From: Ascidiaceihabitans sp.
Lineage (GTDB): Bacteria; Pseudomonadota; Alphaproteobacteria; Rhodobacterales; Rhodobacteraceae
Assembly: GCA_028825475.1 (NCBI GenBank)
Contig: JAPKAB010000018.1
Location: forward strand, 1 to 55,474
Direction: 5' to 3'
DNA length: 55,474 nucleotides
Shown here: positions 28,172 to 37,265 of the stretch, in pieces
Layout: every line of letters begins with the position of its first letter
Position numbering within the stretch: the first letter of the stretch is position 1
Program-made: the position numbers and the translations under genes
Notes under the pieces: generated by a model
The model's input: the letters and a program-made list of their open reading frames with translations, nothing else
What the model was told of the DNA's origin: nothing
The model's database searches: none

Positions 28172-30255
28172 GCTTGCGCTCCTTTGGTGGTCATGTCGAT
28201 TGTGCCGTCGGGCTGGGCCGTCACTTGGCGCGACGATGGAACGATGATGGTGGTTTCGTCCTCTGTCACAACGGCGGGGCCTTGAACGGTTTGGCCTGTC
28301 TTCATGTCATCGCGCAGCACCACTTGGGCATCGGTCACAGCGGCAAGGGCTGGATCAAATAAGGCGCGTTGACCCGCAACCGTTGCGGCCCCCGTGTCAG
28401 AGGCCAGCGCGATTTGCGCGACCTGCTCTGGCGGGGTTGTCGCGTTCACCGACCAAACGGTGATCTCAACATCCATGCCATCCACAGTGCGGCCAAAGAG
28501 GGCGGAATAATCCGCCTCAAACAGCTTAAGGAAGGTATCCGCATCTGGTGACATGGCTTGTTCAGCAGTCAATGAAATCGGAATTTCCCAACCTTGCCCC
28601 GTGTAGCGCATGTAGACTTTGAACTCAGAAATAATGTCTGGGCTTGTATCGCATGAGCGTACAAATCCTGTGGCCTCGTCCTGCAGTTCCGTGAGTAGAG
28701 ATTTGATAATGTCAGGCTTAAAGTCTGACAGTTTCATATAGACAGAACGGTTCGCCTCGAAACTAAACGGTGCCCGTAGGAACCCAATTGCTGATCCCAC
28801 ACCAGCGCCCGTTGGCACCAGCAGGCGATCAACGCCCAGCTTTTCACACAAACGACCAGCATGCAGTGGGGCGGCCCCGCCGAATGCGATCATGGTGTAC
28901 TCAGATAGATCCTCGCCGTTTTCCACCGCGTGCACACGGGCCGCATTGGCCATGTTTTCATCCACAACCTCGGCCAGACCGAAGGCCGCCGTTTGCGCGT
29001 CCATATCTAGCGTTTTACCCAGCACATTGACCAAAGCATCCGCAGAGCTTTCTGCATGCAGTTGGATTGATCCACCAGCAAAGTTGTCAGGGTCGAGTCT
29101 GCCCAAAACTAAATCAGCATCGGTCACCGCAGGCTTGTCGCCGGCTTGGCCATAACAGGCTGGTCCAGGTTCCGATCCCGCGCTTTCAGGCCCAACCCGA
29201 ATTTGGCGCATAGAGTCGATATGGGCCAGCGACCCACCACCAGCACCAATTTCGACCATATCAATCACAGGGATCGAAATCGGCATTCCAGAGCCCTTTT
29301 TGAAACGATAGGTGCGGGCCACTTCAAAGACGCGGGATGTCTTTGGGGTTTGGTTCTTGATGAGGCAAATCTTGGCCGTGGTGCCGCCCATGTCAAAGGA
29401 CAACACCTTGTCCAAACCATAACGCGCGGCGATGTTGGCAGCAAAAACAGCACCACCCGCAGGACCGGATTCAACAAGGCGCACAGGGAAGTCAGCCGCG
29501 CTCTCAATAGAAATGATCCCGCCGCCAGAGTGCATCAGGAAGACAGAGCAATCCGCGCCCTCATCCTCAAGGCGACCTTTCAGGCGACCCAGATAGGATT
29601 TCATCAACGGCTTGATATAGGCATTGGCGACAACCGTATTGAACCGCTCGTATTCGCGCATCTGTGGGGAGACCTCAGAAGACAGCGACACCATCACATC
29701 CGGCAGTTTCTCAGCAAGTACATCGCGCACCATACGTTCGTGAACTGGGTTCAGATATGAGTGGATCAAACCAACAGCGATACTTTCATATCCCGCCGCA
29801 TTGATCTGATCGGCAACCGCTTCAACCTCTGCGCGGTCCAGATCAATCAACACGCCGCCAGTGGCATCCACACGCTCTGAAATGGTGAAGCGGCTTTGGC
29901 GTGGGATCAATGGCTCTGGCAGGGTGAGGTTTAGATCATACTGCTCAAACCGGCTTTCGGTGCGCATCTCGATCACATCGCGGAAACCCTCGGTGGTGAT
30001 CAGGGCTGTTTTGGCACCGCGACGCTCGATCAGGGCGTTTGTAGCAAGGGTCGTGCCATGGATGATTTGACCAATATCCGCAGAGGAAATATTGGCCTTG
30101 GCACAAACCTGCTGCATGCCATCTATAATCGCGTTTTCAGGTGCGATGTAGGTTGTCAAAACCTTTGTTGAAAATTGTTGCCCCTCTACCTCAATAACCA
30201 CGTCGGTAAAGGTCCCGCCGATGTCGACGCCCATACGAATTGCGCTGTTGCCCAT
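28168..30255 (-). CDS. hyuA: Hydantoinase A / oxoprolinase family ATP-binding subunit
   Basis: The A subunit of the same complex, 695 residues long, with an ASKHA-type ATPase fold. The phosphate-1 loop is MGVDIGGTFTDVVIE (about residues 8-22), phosphate-2 is LSFDMGGTTAKICLI, and the adenosine region is FGGAAPLHAGRLCEKLGVDRLLVP. SGPAGGAVFAA is also family-typical. It would activate the cyclic substrate by phosphorylation for ring opening with HyuB. It is the first gene of the seven-gene operon and starts 106 bases after the LysR stop. Confidence 0.92.
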   Translation of the reverse strand: MGNSAIRMGVDIGGTFTDVVIEVEGQQFSTKVLTTYIAPENAIIDGMQQVCAKANISSADIGQIIHGTTLATNALIERRGAKTALITTEGFRDVIEMRTESRFEQYDLNLTLPEPLIPRQSRFTISERVDATGGVLIDLDRAEVEAVADQINAAGYESIAVGLIHSYLNPVHERMVRDVLAEKLPDVMVSLSSEVSPQMREYERFNTVVANAYIKPLMKSYLGRLKGRLEDEGADCSVFLMHSGGGIISIESAADFPVRLVESGPAGGAVFAANIAARYGLDKVLSFDMGGTTAKICLIKNQTPKTSRVFEVARTYRFKKGSGMPISIPVIDMVEIGAGGGSLAHIDSMRQIRVGPESAGSEPGPACYGQAGDKPAVTDADLVLGRLDPDNFAGGSIQLHAESSADALVNVLGKTLDMDAQTAAFGLAEVVDENMANAARVHAVENGEDLSEYTMIAFGGAAPLHAGRLCEKLGVDRLLVPTGAGVGSAIGFLRAPFSFEANRSVYMKLSDFKPDIIKSLLTELQDEATGFVRSCDTSPDIISEFKVYMRYTGQGWEIPISLTAEQAMSPDADTFLKLFEADYSALFGRTVDGMDVEITVWSVNATTPPEQVAQIALASDTGAATVAGQRALFDPALAAVTDAQVVLRDDMKTGQTVQGPAVVTEDETTIIVPSSRQVTAQPDGTIDMTTKGAQA

Positions 30256-30276
30256 GTCTACTGGATTCCCTGTGGG

Positions 30277-30296
30277 TTTGAGTCTGTTTTCTCAAA
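30277..30296 (-). promoter_or_regulatory. Inverted repeat upstream of hyuA
   Basis: TTTGAG and CTCAAA are separated by 8 bases, 22 bases before the hyuA start. Its size and position suit a regulator-binding half-site pair, possibly for the adjacent LysR protein. The arms are short, so chance is not excluded. Confidence 0.3.
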
Positions 30297-30361
30297 TTAA
30301 GGCGAGTCAGTAGATCAAATCAAATTGTTAAATTCGATAGTAAGAATAAGGAAAATTTATC

Positions 30362-31258
30362 CTATTTTTTGTGGAAGTCCGCCATTGTTTTCGCGATCTT
30401 AGCGGCTTGGGGGACAAAGCTGGGTGCGCGGTCCGCATCAAAACGTGCAAAAAATTCCAAATCTTCTGGCTGCCATTGGTAATCAATCTGGATCAAGTCA
30501 CCGCTGTTCAACTCTTTAGTAACCATTGCGGCAGGAAGGGTGGCAACGCCCATGCCGTTCAGCGTCATGTACAAGCAGGCTGCTAAATTACTGGATGGAA
30601 CAAGGCGAACATTCAAATCTTTGCGGCGTGCAAAATGCGCTGCGGTTTCGGTGTAGAGTCTCGTGTCACGACTGTGGGTTAAGATAGGATGCTGAGCGAT
30701 GTGGTCCATTGTGGGGTTCTGTATTCCACGTAAACTAAGACTGCGTGAGGCGACCCAAACAAGTGGATAGTCCCCAAGTGGAATTTCTCCAGTCATTTGT
30801 TGGCGAAAAGGGCCGTTTTGCAATGCAAGGTCGAGGGTGCGCGCGGCTAGCTCACGTTCCAAGTTCACCGACAGATCAACGGTTAGTTCTACATGCAGCT
30901 GTGGAAACGTAGTGCTGAGGGCTTTGAGGAAGTCACTGAGCCACGTGTGAACGATCATTTCAGTTACGCCAAGACGCAAAGTGCCGTCGATCAGGCTGGG
31001 TTCTGCAGCTGCGTCAGCAAAGGCATCTGCCGCGCGCAGAACCTTTCTGGCGTAGTCTAGCATCTGGATTCCTTTGGATGTCAGGCGCACAGACCCTGCA
31101 TCACGTTCCATCAACTTGCGTTTCATTGCCCCTTCAAGCAGTGCAATACGGGATGAAACGTTTGGTTGTGTTGTATTTAAGCGATCAGCAGCTTTGCGAA
31201 AGCTGCCAAGGTCTGCGACCCAAACAAAGGCCTCAAGCTGTTTTAGGTTGATTTTCAC
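30362..31258 (-). CDS. LysR-family transcriptional regulator
   Basis: A 298-residue LysR regulator. The winged helix-turn-helix is at residues about 5-62 (KQLEAFVWVADLGSFRKAADRLNTTQPNVSSRIALLE), followed by the effector-binding domain (LRLGVTEMIVHTWLSDFLKAL onward). It lies immediately upstream of hyuA on the same strand rather than divergent. It could be co-transcribed with, and control, the hydantoinase operon. The effector is unknown, presumably a pathway substrate. Confidence 0.92.
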   Translation of the reverse strand: MKINLKQLEAFVWVADLGSFRKAADRLNTTQPNVSSRIALLEGAMKRKLMERDAGSVRLTSKGIQMLDYARKVLRAADAFADAAAEPSLIDGTLRLGVTEMIVHTWLSDFLKALSTTFPQLHVELTVDLSVNLERELAARTLDLALQNGPFRQQMTGEIPLGDYPLVWVASRSLSLRGIQNPTMDHIAQHPILTHSRDTRLYTETAAHFARRKDLNVRLVPSSNLAACLYMTLNGMGVATLPAAMVTKELNSGDLIQIDYQWQPEDLEFFARFDADRAPSFVPQAAKIAKTMADFHKK

Positions 31259-31381
31259 ACGTCATACCCATCAATTTTATTAATCATACGCAGATTAGTG
31301 GATAATTTTACCTATTGTAAGGAGGGGCGGCAGGCAGAGCACTTGCCTTTGTTGCGTTTCATTCTCAATTAGGATATCTAT

Positions 31382-31396
31382 TGCGAATAGTTCGCA
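31382..31396 (+). promoter_or_regulatory. Putative Mur (manganese-responsive Fur-family) operator
   Basis: A perfect palindrome TGCGAA-TAG-TTCGCA lies 45 bases before the metal-transporter start. It resembles the TGCAAAT-type inverted repeats bound by alphaproteobacterial Mur in front of sitABCD and mntH. The match is by my recall of the consensus, not by a search. The 31259-31441 gap also serves the divergent LysR gene. Confidence 0.55.
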
Positions 31397-31441
31397 TGTA
31401 GCGTCACATGTTGGTGCCATACCTTTGAAGGGAGAGTCGAT

Positions 31442-32335
31442 ATGCAACGGATTACTTTGGGACTTTGTTCTCTCGCAATAAGCGCAGCATTCGCGTCTCC
31501 AATTCTAGCAGCCGACGACAAATTCAAGGCAGTAACCACATTCACTGTGATCGCCGATATGGCTCGTAACGTGGCGGGGGACGCCGCCATTGTGGAAAGT
31601 GTGACTAAGGCGGGTGCCGAAATTCACGGTTATCAACCGACGCCTCGCGACATCATCCGCGCCCAAGGTGCTGATTTGATCTTTTGGAACGGATTGAACC
31701 TTGAACTGTGGTTCGAACAGTTTTTCTCGAATCTATCAGAAGTGCCAAGTGTCACCCTGACTGATGGTGTTGACCCGATGAGTATCACCGGTGGTGAATA
31801 CGACGGTAAGCCAAATCCACACGCGTGGATGAGCACGACCAGCGCCATGATATACGTGGACAACATTCGCGACGCTTTTGTGCAGCATGACGCTGAAAAC
31901 GCGGCGATCTACACAGCTAACGCCGAGGCGTATAAGAAAGAGATCGTTGAGGCGATCAAACCGCTTGCAGAAGCTATCTTGAACGTGCCTCAAGCGGAGC
32001 GCTGGTTGGTGAGTTGTGAAGGGGCATTTAGCTATCTTGCACGTGATTTTGATATGAAGGAACTTTATCTTTGGCCGATCAACGCCGATCAACAAGGTAC
32101 ACCACAACAGGTGCGTAAGGTAATCGACGGGGTGCGTGCAAACAATATTCCAGCCGTATTCTGTGAAAGCACGGTCAGCCAATCACCCGCCGAACAGGTC
32201 GCGCGTGAGACAGGTGCGACATACGGTGGTGTGTTATACGTGGACAGCCTAACAGACATAGATGGTGCAGTGCCGACCTATATCGACCTGTTGCGTGTTA
32301 CGATCGAAACAATTTCGACTGGATTGACTAAATGA
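31442..32335 (+). CDS. sitA: Periplasmic metal-binding protein of a Mn/Zn ABC importer (SitA/ZnuA family)
   Basis: A cluster A-I solute-binding protein of 297 residues with a cleaved signal peptide (about residues 1-23, ending SPILA). Metal-site candidates are the His in [12 protein letters not shown], the His in NPHAWMS, a Glu in [13 protein letters not shown] and an acidic residue near VLYVDSLTD. There is no His-rich loop of the kind found in many ZnuA proteins, and the SitA/MntC-like signature GYQPTPRDI points to Mn or Fe(II)/Mn. It overlaps the ATPase gene by 4 bases. The Mur-like operator upstream supports manganese. Confidence 0.88.
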   Translation: MQRITLGLCSLAISAAFASPILAADDKFKAVTTFTVIADMARNVAGDAAIVESVTKAGAEIHGYQPTPRDIIRAQGADLIFWNGLNLELWFEQFFSNLSEVPSVTLTDGVDPMSITGGEYDGKPNPHAWMSTTSAMIYVDNIRDAFVQHDAENAAIYTANAEAYKKEIVEAIKPLAEAILNVPQAERWLVSCEGAFSYLARDFDMKELYLWPINADQQGTPQQVRKVIDGVRANNIPAVFCESTVSQSPAEQVARETGATYGGVLYVDSLTDIDGAVPTYIDLLRVTIETISTGLTK

Positions 32336-33180
32336 ACGCCACAACGGGCATCACCGCCAATGACGTCACAGTCACCTACCGCAATGGTCACACGGCCCTG
32401 CGCAATGCTAGCTTTGAAATCCCCACTGGAACGATTACCGCGCTCGTCGGTGTAAACGGCGCAGGGAAATCCACGCTGTTCAAGGCGATTATGGGCTTTG
32501 TCCCCGCTGCCAAAGGCGAGATCACTGTGTTGGGGATGCCTGTCAAAGATGCGTTGCGCCAAAACATAGTTGCCTATGTGCCCCAGTCTGAAGAAGTCGA
32601 TTGGAGCTTTCCTGTCCTTGTCGAAGACGTGGTGATGATGGGGCGCTATGGTCACATGGGATTCCTGCGCCGCCCTTCGCAACTGGATCACGATGCTGTC
32701 ACATCATCCCTTGAACGCGTCAACATGATCGAATTCCGCCACCGCCAAATTGGCGAGTTGTCAGGCGGTCAACGCAAACGCGTCTTTCTGGCCCGTGCCC
32801 TGGCCCAAGAGGGCAAGGTGATCTTGCTGGATGAACCGTTCACAGGTGTGGATGTTCAGACCGAGGATGCAATCATCACGCTGCTGCGCGAAATGCGCGA
32901 TGAGGGGCGGGTTATGTTGGTTTCAACTCACAACCTTGGCTCTGTCCCAGAATTCTGTGATCGGACTGTTTTGGTTAAAGAAACCGTGCTGGCCTATGGG
33001 CTGACCGAGACTACTTTTACACATGACAATCTGGAACTGGCTTTTGGCGGCGTACTGCGCCACTTCGTTCTTGGTGGAGCCGATCTGCACGACGATGAGG
33101 ATGGCCGGACAATCCGCGTGATCACGGATGATGAACGTCCATTTGTTGTGTACAGCGATGAGAAGGGCTCCAAAGAGTGA
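32332..33180 (+). CDS. sitB: Metal ABC transporter ATPase
   Basis: An ABC ATPase of 282 residues. Walker A is GVNGAGKST (residues 40-48), the signature is LSGGQRKR, Walker B is [10 protein letters not shown] and the switch His is in VSTHNLG. It powers the import complex formed with the two permeases downstream. The C-terminal extension ([18 protein letters not shown]) is beyond the core fold. Both ends overlap adjacent genes by 4 bases, so the four genes form one coupled operon. Confidence 0.94.
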   Translation: MNATTGITANDVTVTYRNGHTALRNASFEIPTGTITALVGVNGAGKSTLFKAIMGFVPAAKGEITVLGMPVKDALRQNIVAYVPQSEEVDWSFPVLVEDVVMMGRYGHMGFLRRPSQLDHDAVTSSLERVNMIEFRHRQIGELSGGQRKRVFLARALAQEGKVILLDEPFTGVDVQTEDAIITLLREMRDEGRVMLVSTHNLGSVPEFCDRTVLVKETVLAYGLTETTFTHDNLELAFGGVLRHFVLGGADLHDDEDGRTIRVITDDERPFVVYSDEKGSKE

Positions 33181-34031
33181 TCGAAACATTGCTTTTGCCC
33201 TTTACCTATAACTACATGTTTAACGCCATGTGGGTCAGCGCACTTGTTGGCGGGGTCTGTGCATTTCTTTCGGCTTATCTGATGCTAAAGGGGTGGTCAC
33301 TGATCGGTGACGCGCTTAGTCATTCTATCGTACCGGGCGTTGCAGGGGCCTATATGCTGGGCCTGCCATTTGCGCTGGGCGCATTTGCTGCGGGCGGATT
33401 GGCGGCTGGTGCGATGCTGTTTCTCAACCAAAGATCGGGCTTGAAAGAGGATACTATTATTGGGCTGATCTTTACGTCGTTCTTTGGGTTGGGATTATTC
33501 ATGGTCTCGCTGTCACCCACATCCGTGAGCATCCAAACTATTACCATGGGCAACATCCTTGCCATCACACCGTCCGACACACTTCAACTGGCGATCATCG
33601 GTTTCGTGACCCTCGCGATCCTGCTGGCTAAATGGAAGGACTTGATGGTCACCTTTTTTGACGAAAACCACGCACGCTCCATTGGGTTAAAGCCGGACTT
33701 GTTAAAGGTTGTGTTCTTCACATTGCTATCCGCATCCTGCGTCGCGGCCCTGCAAACCGTTGGTGCCTTTCTCGTGATTGCGATGGTCGTCACACCGGGG
33801 GCTACGGCCTATCTGTTGACAGACCGTTTCCCGCGCTTGCTGATGCTCAGCGTTGCACTTGGGGCAGGAACGAGCTTTTTCGGGGCCTACCTCAGCTTCT
33901 TTGTGGATGGGGCCACGGGTGGTTTGATCGTTTCATTGCAAACCGTGATCTTCTTAATCGCGTTTTTTTTCGCACCTAAACACGGCTACATCGCCGCCCG
34001 CCGCCGCGCAGCTGCAGCGTTGGTGTCATGA
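33177..34031 (+). CDS. sitC: Metal ABC transporter permease, first subunit
   Basis: An ABC-3 family inner-membrane permease of 284 residues with about eight hydrophobic helices. The family motif [23 protein letters not shown] is clear near the N-terminus. It forms the channel with the second permease. The GTG start overlaps the ATPase stop. Confidence 0.92.
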   Translation: MIETLLLPFTYNYMFNAMWVSALVGGVCAFLSAYLMLKGWSLIGDALSHSIVPGVAGAYMLGLPFALGAFAAGGLAAGAMLFLNQRSGLKEDTIIGLIFTSFFGLGLFMVSLSPTSVSIQTITMGNILAITPSDTLQLAIIGFVTLAILLAKWKDLMVTFFDENHARSIGLKPDLLKVVFFTLLSASCVAALQTVGAFLVIAMVVTPGATAYLLTDRFPRLLMLSVALGAGTSFFGAYLSFFVDGATGGLIVSLQTVIFLIAFFFAPKHGYIAARRRAAAALVS

Positions 34032-34855
34032 TGATGAATGAACTGCTTCTCCCGTTCCAATTTGCGTTTATGAACAGCGCCTTCATGATCATGACGATCA
34101 TCGCAGTGCCAACCAGCTTGCTGTCTTGCTTCCTTGTGCTCAAAGGGTGGTCCCTGATGGGGGATGCTATCAGTCATGCGGTATTACCTGGTGTCGTGAT
34201 CGCCTATATCATCGGTATACCGCTGATCATCGGAGCGTTTTTTGCAGGTATGTTCTGTGCTCTCGCCACGGGTTTTCTGTCTGAGAACAGCCGTGTGAAA
34301 CAAGACACGGTAATGGGTATAGTGTTCTCAGGAATGTTTGGTTTTGGGATAGTTTTGTACACTAAAATTACAACAGACGTGCATCTGGATCATATTCTGT
34401 TTGGCAATATGTTGGGCGTCGACGCAACCGATCTGTGGACCGCTGGTCTGATTGCGGCCTTCGTTGCTGCTGTTGTGATTGCTAACCGCCAAGACCTGCT
34501 GTTGCACGCCTTTGATCCGATACAGGCCCAAGCGGTTGGCCTGCGCGTGAATTGGCTGCACTACGGATTATTGTCGATGATCTCGCTGACGATTGTGGCA
34601 ACGCTTTCAGCGGTAGGAATAATTCTATCAATCGGATTATTAATTGCACCTGGGGCGATTGCATTTTTGTTGACGAACCAGTTCAAACGCATGTTGCCGA
34701 TTGCGGTTGGGGTCACTGTATTCTCTGGAATATTGGGCGTTTACGTTAGCTTCTTTATCGACAGTGCACCCGCGCCAACGATCATTTTGATCCTAACGAT
34801 CATTTTCATCGGCGCGTTTATTCGTTCAAATATGCGGTCTAAGCAAGCGGCTTAA
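34028..34855 (+). CDS. sitD: Metal ABC transporter permease, second subunit
   Basis: A second ABC-3 permease of 275 residues, paralogous to the one before it (LKGWSLMGDAISHAVLPGVVIAY). Two distinct permeases are typical of SitABCD-type Mn/Fe importers, whereas ZnuABC has one, which favours manganese. The start lies in an ATGATGATG run; ATG 34028 overlaps the previous stop by 4 bases. Its stop TAA shares the bases TTAA with the convergent rhodanese stop. Confidence 0.92.
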   Translation: MMMNELLLPFQFAFMNSAFMIMTIIAVPTSLLSCFLVLKGWSLMGDAISHAVLPGVVIAYIIGIPLIIGAFFAGMFCALATGFLSENSRVKQDTVMGIVFSGMFGFGIVLYTKITTDVHLDHILFGNMLGVDATDLWTAGLIAAFVAAVVIANRQDLLLHAFDPIQAQAVGLRVNWLHYGLLSMISLTIVATLSAVGIILSIGLLIAPGAIAFLLTNQFKRMLPIAVGVTVFSGILGVYVSFFIDSAPAPTIILILTIIFIGAFIRSNMRSKQAA

Positions 34856-35229
34856 GCCTCTTCAACAGGCCCACCAGCTTTGACCCAGTCACCGATGCCG
34901 CCAATGTTGGTCACATTTGTGTAGCCCATGTCGAGTAAGGTCTTACCGGCCAATGCCGCTTGCCCACCAGCAGCGCAAACCAGATAGACTTCAGCATCCT
35001 TGGTGAGTGCCCTGTTGTGTGCCGCCGTCGCTGGATCAGCCATGAATTCAAGCATGCCACGAGGAATCCGTTGCGCGCCTTTGATCGTGCCCGTTGCCGC
35101 GATGGCAGCGCTGTCGCGCACATCAACGAAAACGGCTGTAGGGTTCGCGTGACGGGTTACTGCTTCATCGGCTGGGATGCGTGGAACTGCTGCGTTGGCC
35201 GCTTCCATGTAGGATTTCGAAGTTTGCAT
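34852..35229 (-). CDS. Single-domain rhodanese-like protein
   Basis: A 125-residue rhodanese domain with VFVDVRDSAAIAATGTIKGAQRIPRG and the active-site Cys C85 in VCAAGGQAALAG. The loop CAAGGQ is compact, as in single-domain sulfurtransferases. It would move sulfane sulfur to a thiol acceptor. It is 69 bases after the GST-gene operon on the same strand and could be read through from it. Confidence 0.88.
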   Translation of the reverse strand: MQTSKSYMEAANAAVPRIPADEAVTRHANPTAVFVDVRDSAAIAATGTIKGAQRIPRGMLEFMADPATAAHNRALTKDAEVYLVCAAGGQAALAGKTLLDMGYTNVTNIGGIGDWVKAGGPVEEA

Positions 35230-35298
35230 GATGGTGTCCTTTGAAGTTCTATTTGCCTTAGTGCACAGATAAGCAAAGGCGTGCCACCAATCCAGTGG

Positions 35299-35925
35299 CT
35301 ACGGCAAAGGAATTGGGCCTGCATCTTTGGGCTGGGCATAGCCGCGTGCAAATGCGGGACGCGCGGCAAGTTCAAGATACCAACGTTTTACATTCGGGAA
35401 ATCGTTTAGATCAACTTGATGGTATTCAAACCGGGAGGCCCATGGCCATGTCGCAAAGTCCGCAATGCTGAGTGTGCTGATGATATATGGGGAAGTGGCG
35501 AGGTGGCGGTCCAAAACCCCATAAAGGCGCAGTGTTTCAGCATGATAGCGTTGCTCTGAATATTCGGACTTGCCCTTGTTGTACTTTAAGAAATGGTGCG
35601 CTTGGCCAATCATCGGGCCAAAACCACCCATCTGCCACATCAACCATTGCATCATCTGCCAATATTCGGGGCTCCCATACTCAGGAGCAAATAGGCCGGT
35701 TTTTTCGGCGAGGTACATTAGGATTGCACCCGACTCAAATATAGATTGATCCCCGTCAACAATTGCAGGGATCCGATTGTTAGGGCTGATCTTTAGAAAA
35801 TCAGGTGCGAATTGTTCATCTTTGGTGATGTCGATGGCATGGCTTTTGTACTCCAGCCCCATTTCTTCCAATGCGATCGAGATTTTACGTCCATTTGGCG
35901 TTGTCCATGAGTAAAGATCTATCAT
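35299..35925 (-). CDS. Glutathione S-transferase, nu class (YfcG/YghU-like)
   Basis: A 208-residue GST with an N-terminal thioredoxin-fold domain (residues 1-80: WTTPNGRKISIALEEMGLEY, then NNRIPAIVDGD and FESGAILMYLAEK) and a helical C-terminal domain. The TTPNGRK motif is that of nu-class enzymes, which reduce disulfides and peroxides using glutathione. It overlaps the MmgE/PrpD stop by 4 bases, so it belongs to the four-gene operon. It may detoxify a reactive aldehyde or unsaturated product of that pathway (inference). Confidence 0.88.
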   Translation of the reverse strand: MIDLYSWTTPNGRKISIALEEMGLEYKSHAIDITKDEQFAPDFLKISPNNRIPAIVDGDQSIFESGAILMYLAEKTGLFAPEYGSPEYWQMMQWLMWQMGGFGPMIGQAHHFLKYNKGKSEYSEQRYHAETLRLYGVLDRHLATSPYIISTLSIADFATWPWASRFEYHQVDLNDFPNVKRWYLELAARPAFARGYAQPKDAGPIPLP

Positions 35926-37259
35926 TTCAGGTCCTTAGTTTGTGCTGTCTGCGCCATCAGATCAAACAATGGCGTAACGGATGGGGCATCCGCAATACCC
36001 TTGGCCAAAGTTAAAAACTGTTCTGACCATGCCGTACCCAATACCGGTGTTGTGAGGCTGCGAAACTTGTCCCAAATCACTTGATCTGAAACTTTGTTCT
36101 CTGGATCACCCTGTGCCTCCGTGGCACCTGAGGACAAGATGCGCCCATCATTAAGGTAGAAGTGGGTGCGTGCAAAGCGACGGGCGGGGAAGGCGTCGTT
36201 AAATGCGTCGTCGTCGACAATCTCAACAGTCTTGGCCAACCCGATAATTTGTGGGTCGCTGAGGCCATCGTTTGTGATCTCGGCCACACCGATTGTACCA
36301 CGCATAACTGCTGCAGCGACTGAAAACGGTAGCGAGTATTGCGCCTGCTCGGTCGTTGTGGGGATCGAGGCAAGGCGTCTTGCCTCATGAAATGTCTCGA
36401 CTTTGACCGATGTGATCTGATCTGCGGTGACATCGTGGTCACGGATCAAAGCCAACGCTCCCTCTGCGGCAGGCTGTGCCCAGCGGCAAACTGGATAAAG
36501 CTTGATATATTGCTGCTCAATGTACCAGTTCTGACCCAAGTCATCCCAATATTTTGCTAATTCAGGAGCTTCCATGGTGATAGCAGGGGCACCGGTAAAC
36601 CCGTCCTGTGCAAGGTATGCGGCCGAAACCCCAGCCATTGCGCCCCACCCTGATCCGTCTTTGAGCATCGTGGGCGCATCAATAACACGCATCATCTGAC
36701 TGCGTGGACCGTGATATTCTGCAATGCCAAGCGCCTCTCGGGTTTGGCCCTTAGTTAATTTCAATTGCCGAGCAGTTAATGCGGCTGCCGCCAAAGAAAT
36801 CCATGCGCCAGAAGTATGAAAATCGCAGGCACTTGCATGTAAGGCAATTCCGGCCCGAGTACCGATTTCGTATCCAATTACGATGGAAGTTAGAAATTCT
36901 TTGGGGTCATCAATCCCTTCGGCCTGCATGACTGCGATCAATGAAGGGAAGATGCCGCAGCCCACATGGCCCTTGGCCAATTTCATACCGTCATGGGCAT
37001 CCAGCGCATCGATTGTCATGCCATTGGCAAGGGCTGCTCCCGCAGCGCTGGCTTTGCGGCCGTCTTGCCAAAGGATTGCGTCTGTTCCGCAAAACTGGCG
37101 TACCGCATGGTTGTGAATGATGCTTGCTAGTTGGGTTTGCGACCCGCCAACGGCCACACCTAAGGTGTCGACCAGACAGCGAATGGCTTCATGGATTGTG
37201 GCGGCAGGTAGATCGTCAAATCTAGTGTCGAGGATGAAATCTACTGCCGGCATGTGCAT
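35922..37259 (-). CDS. MmgE/PrpD family protein
   Basis: A 445-residue member of the MmgE/PrpD superfamily, which includes 2-methylcitrate dehydratase, cis-aconitate decarboxylase and iminodisuccinate epimerase. Family features: LVDTLGVAVGGS, ANGMTIDALDAHDGMKLAKGHVGCGIFPSLIA and the later LYPVCRWAQPA. The conserved DAHDG and KGHVG pair is intact. No citrate-cycle partner genes are near. In this operon a dehydratase or epimerase step on a hydroxy acid is plausible. It starts 6 bases after the aldolase-family gene. Confidence 0.87.
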   Translation of the reverse strand: MHMPAVDFILDTRFDDLPAATIHEAIRCLVDTLGVAVGGSQTQLASIIHNHAVRQFCGTDAILWQDGRKASAAGAALANGMTIDALDAHDGMKLAKGHVGCGIFPSLIAVMQAEGIDDPKEFLTSIVIGYEIGTRAGIALHASACDFHTSGAWISLAAAALTARQLKLTKGQTREALGIAEYHGPRSQMMRVIDAPTMLKDGSGWGAMAGVSAAYLAQDGFTGAPAITMEAPELAKYWDDLGQNWYIEQQYIKLYPVCRWAQPAAEGALALIRDHDVTADQITSVKVETFHEARRLASIPTTTEQAQYSLPFSVAAAVMRGTIGVAEITNDGLSDPQIIGLAKTVEIVDDDAFNDAFPARRFARTHFYLNDGRILSSGATEAQGDPENKVSDQVIWDKFRSLTTPVLGTAWSEQFLTLAKGIADAPSVTPLFDLMAQTAQTKDLK

Positions 37260-37265
37260 TGTTCC

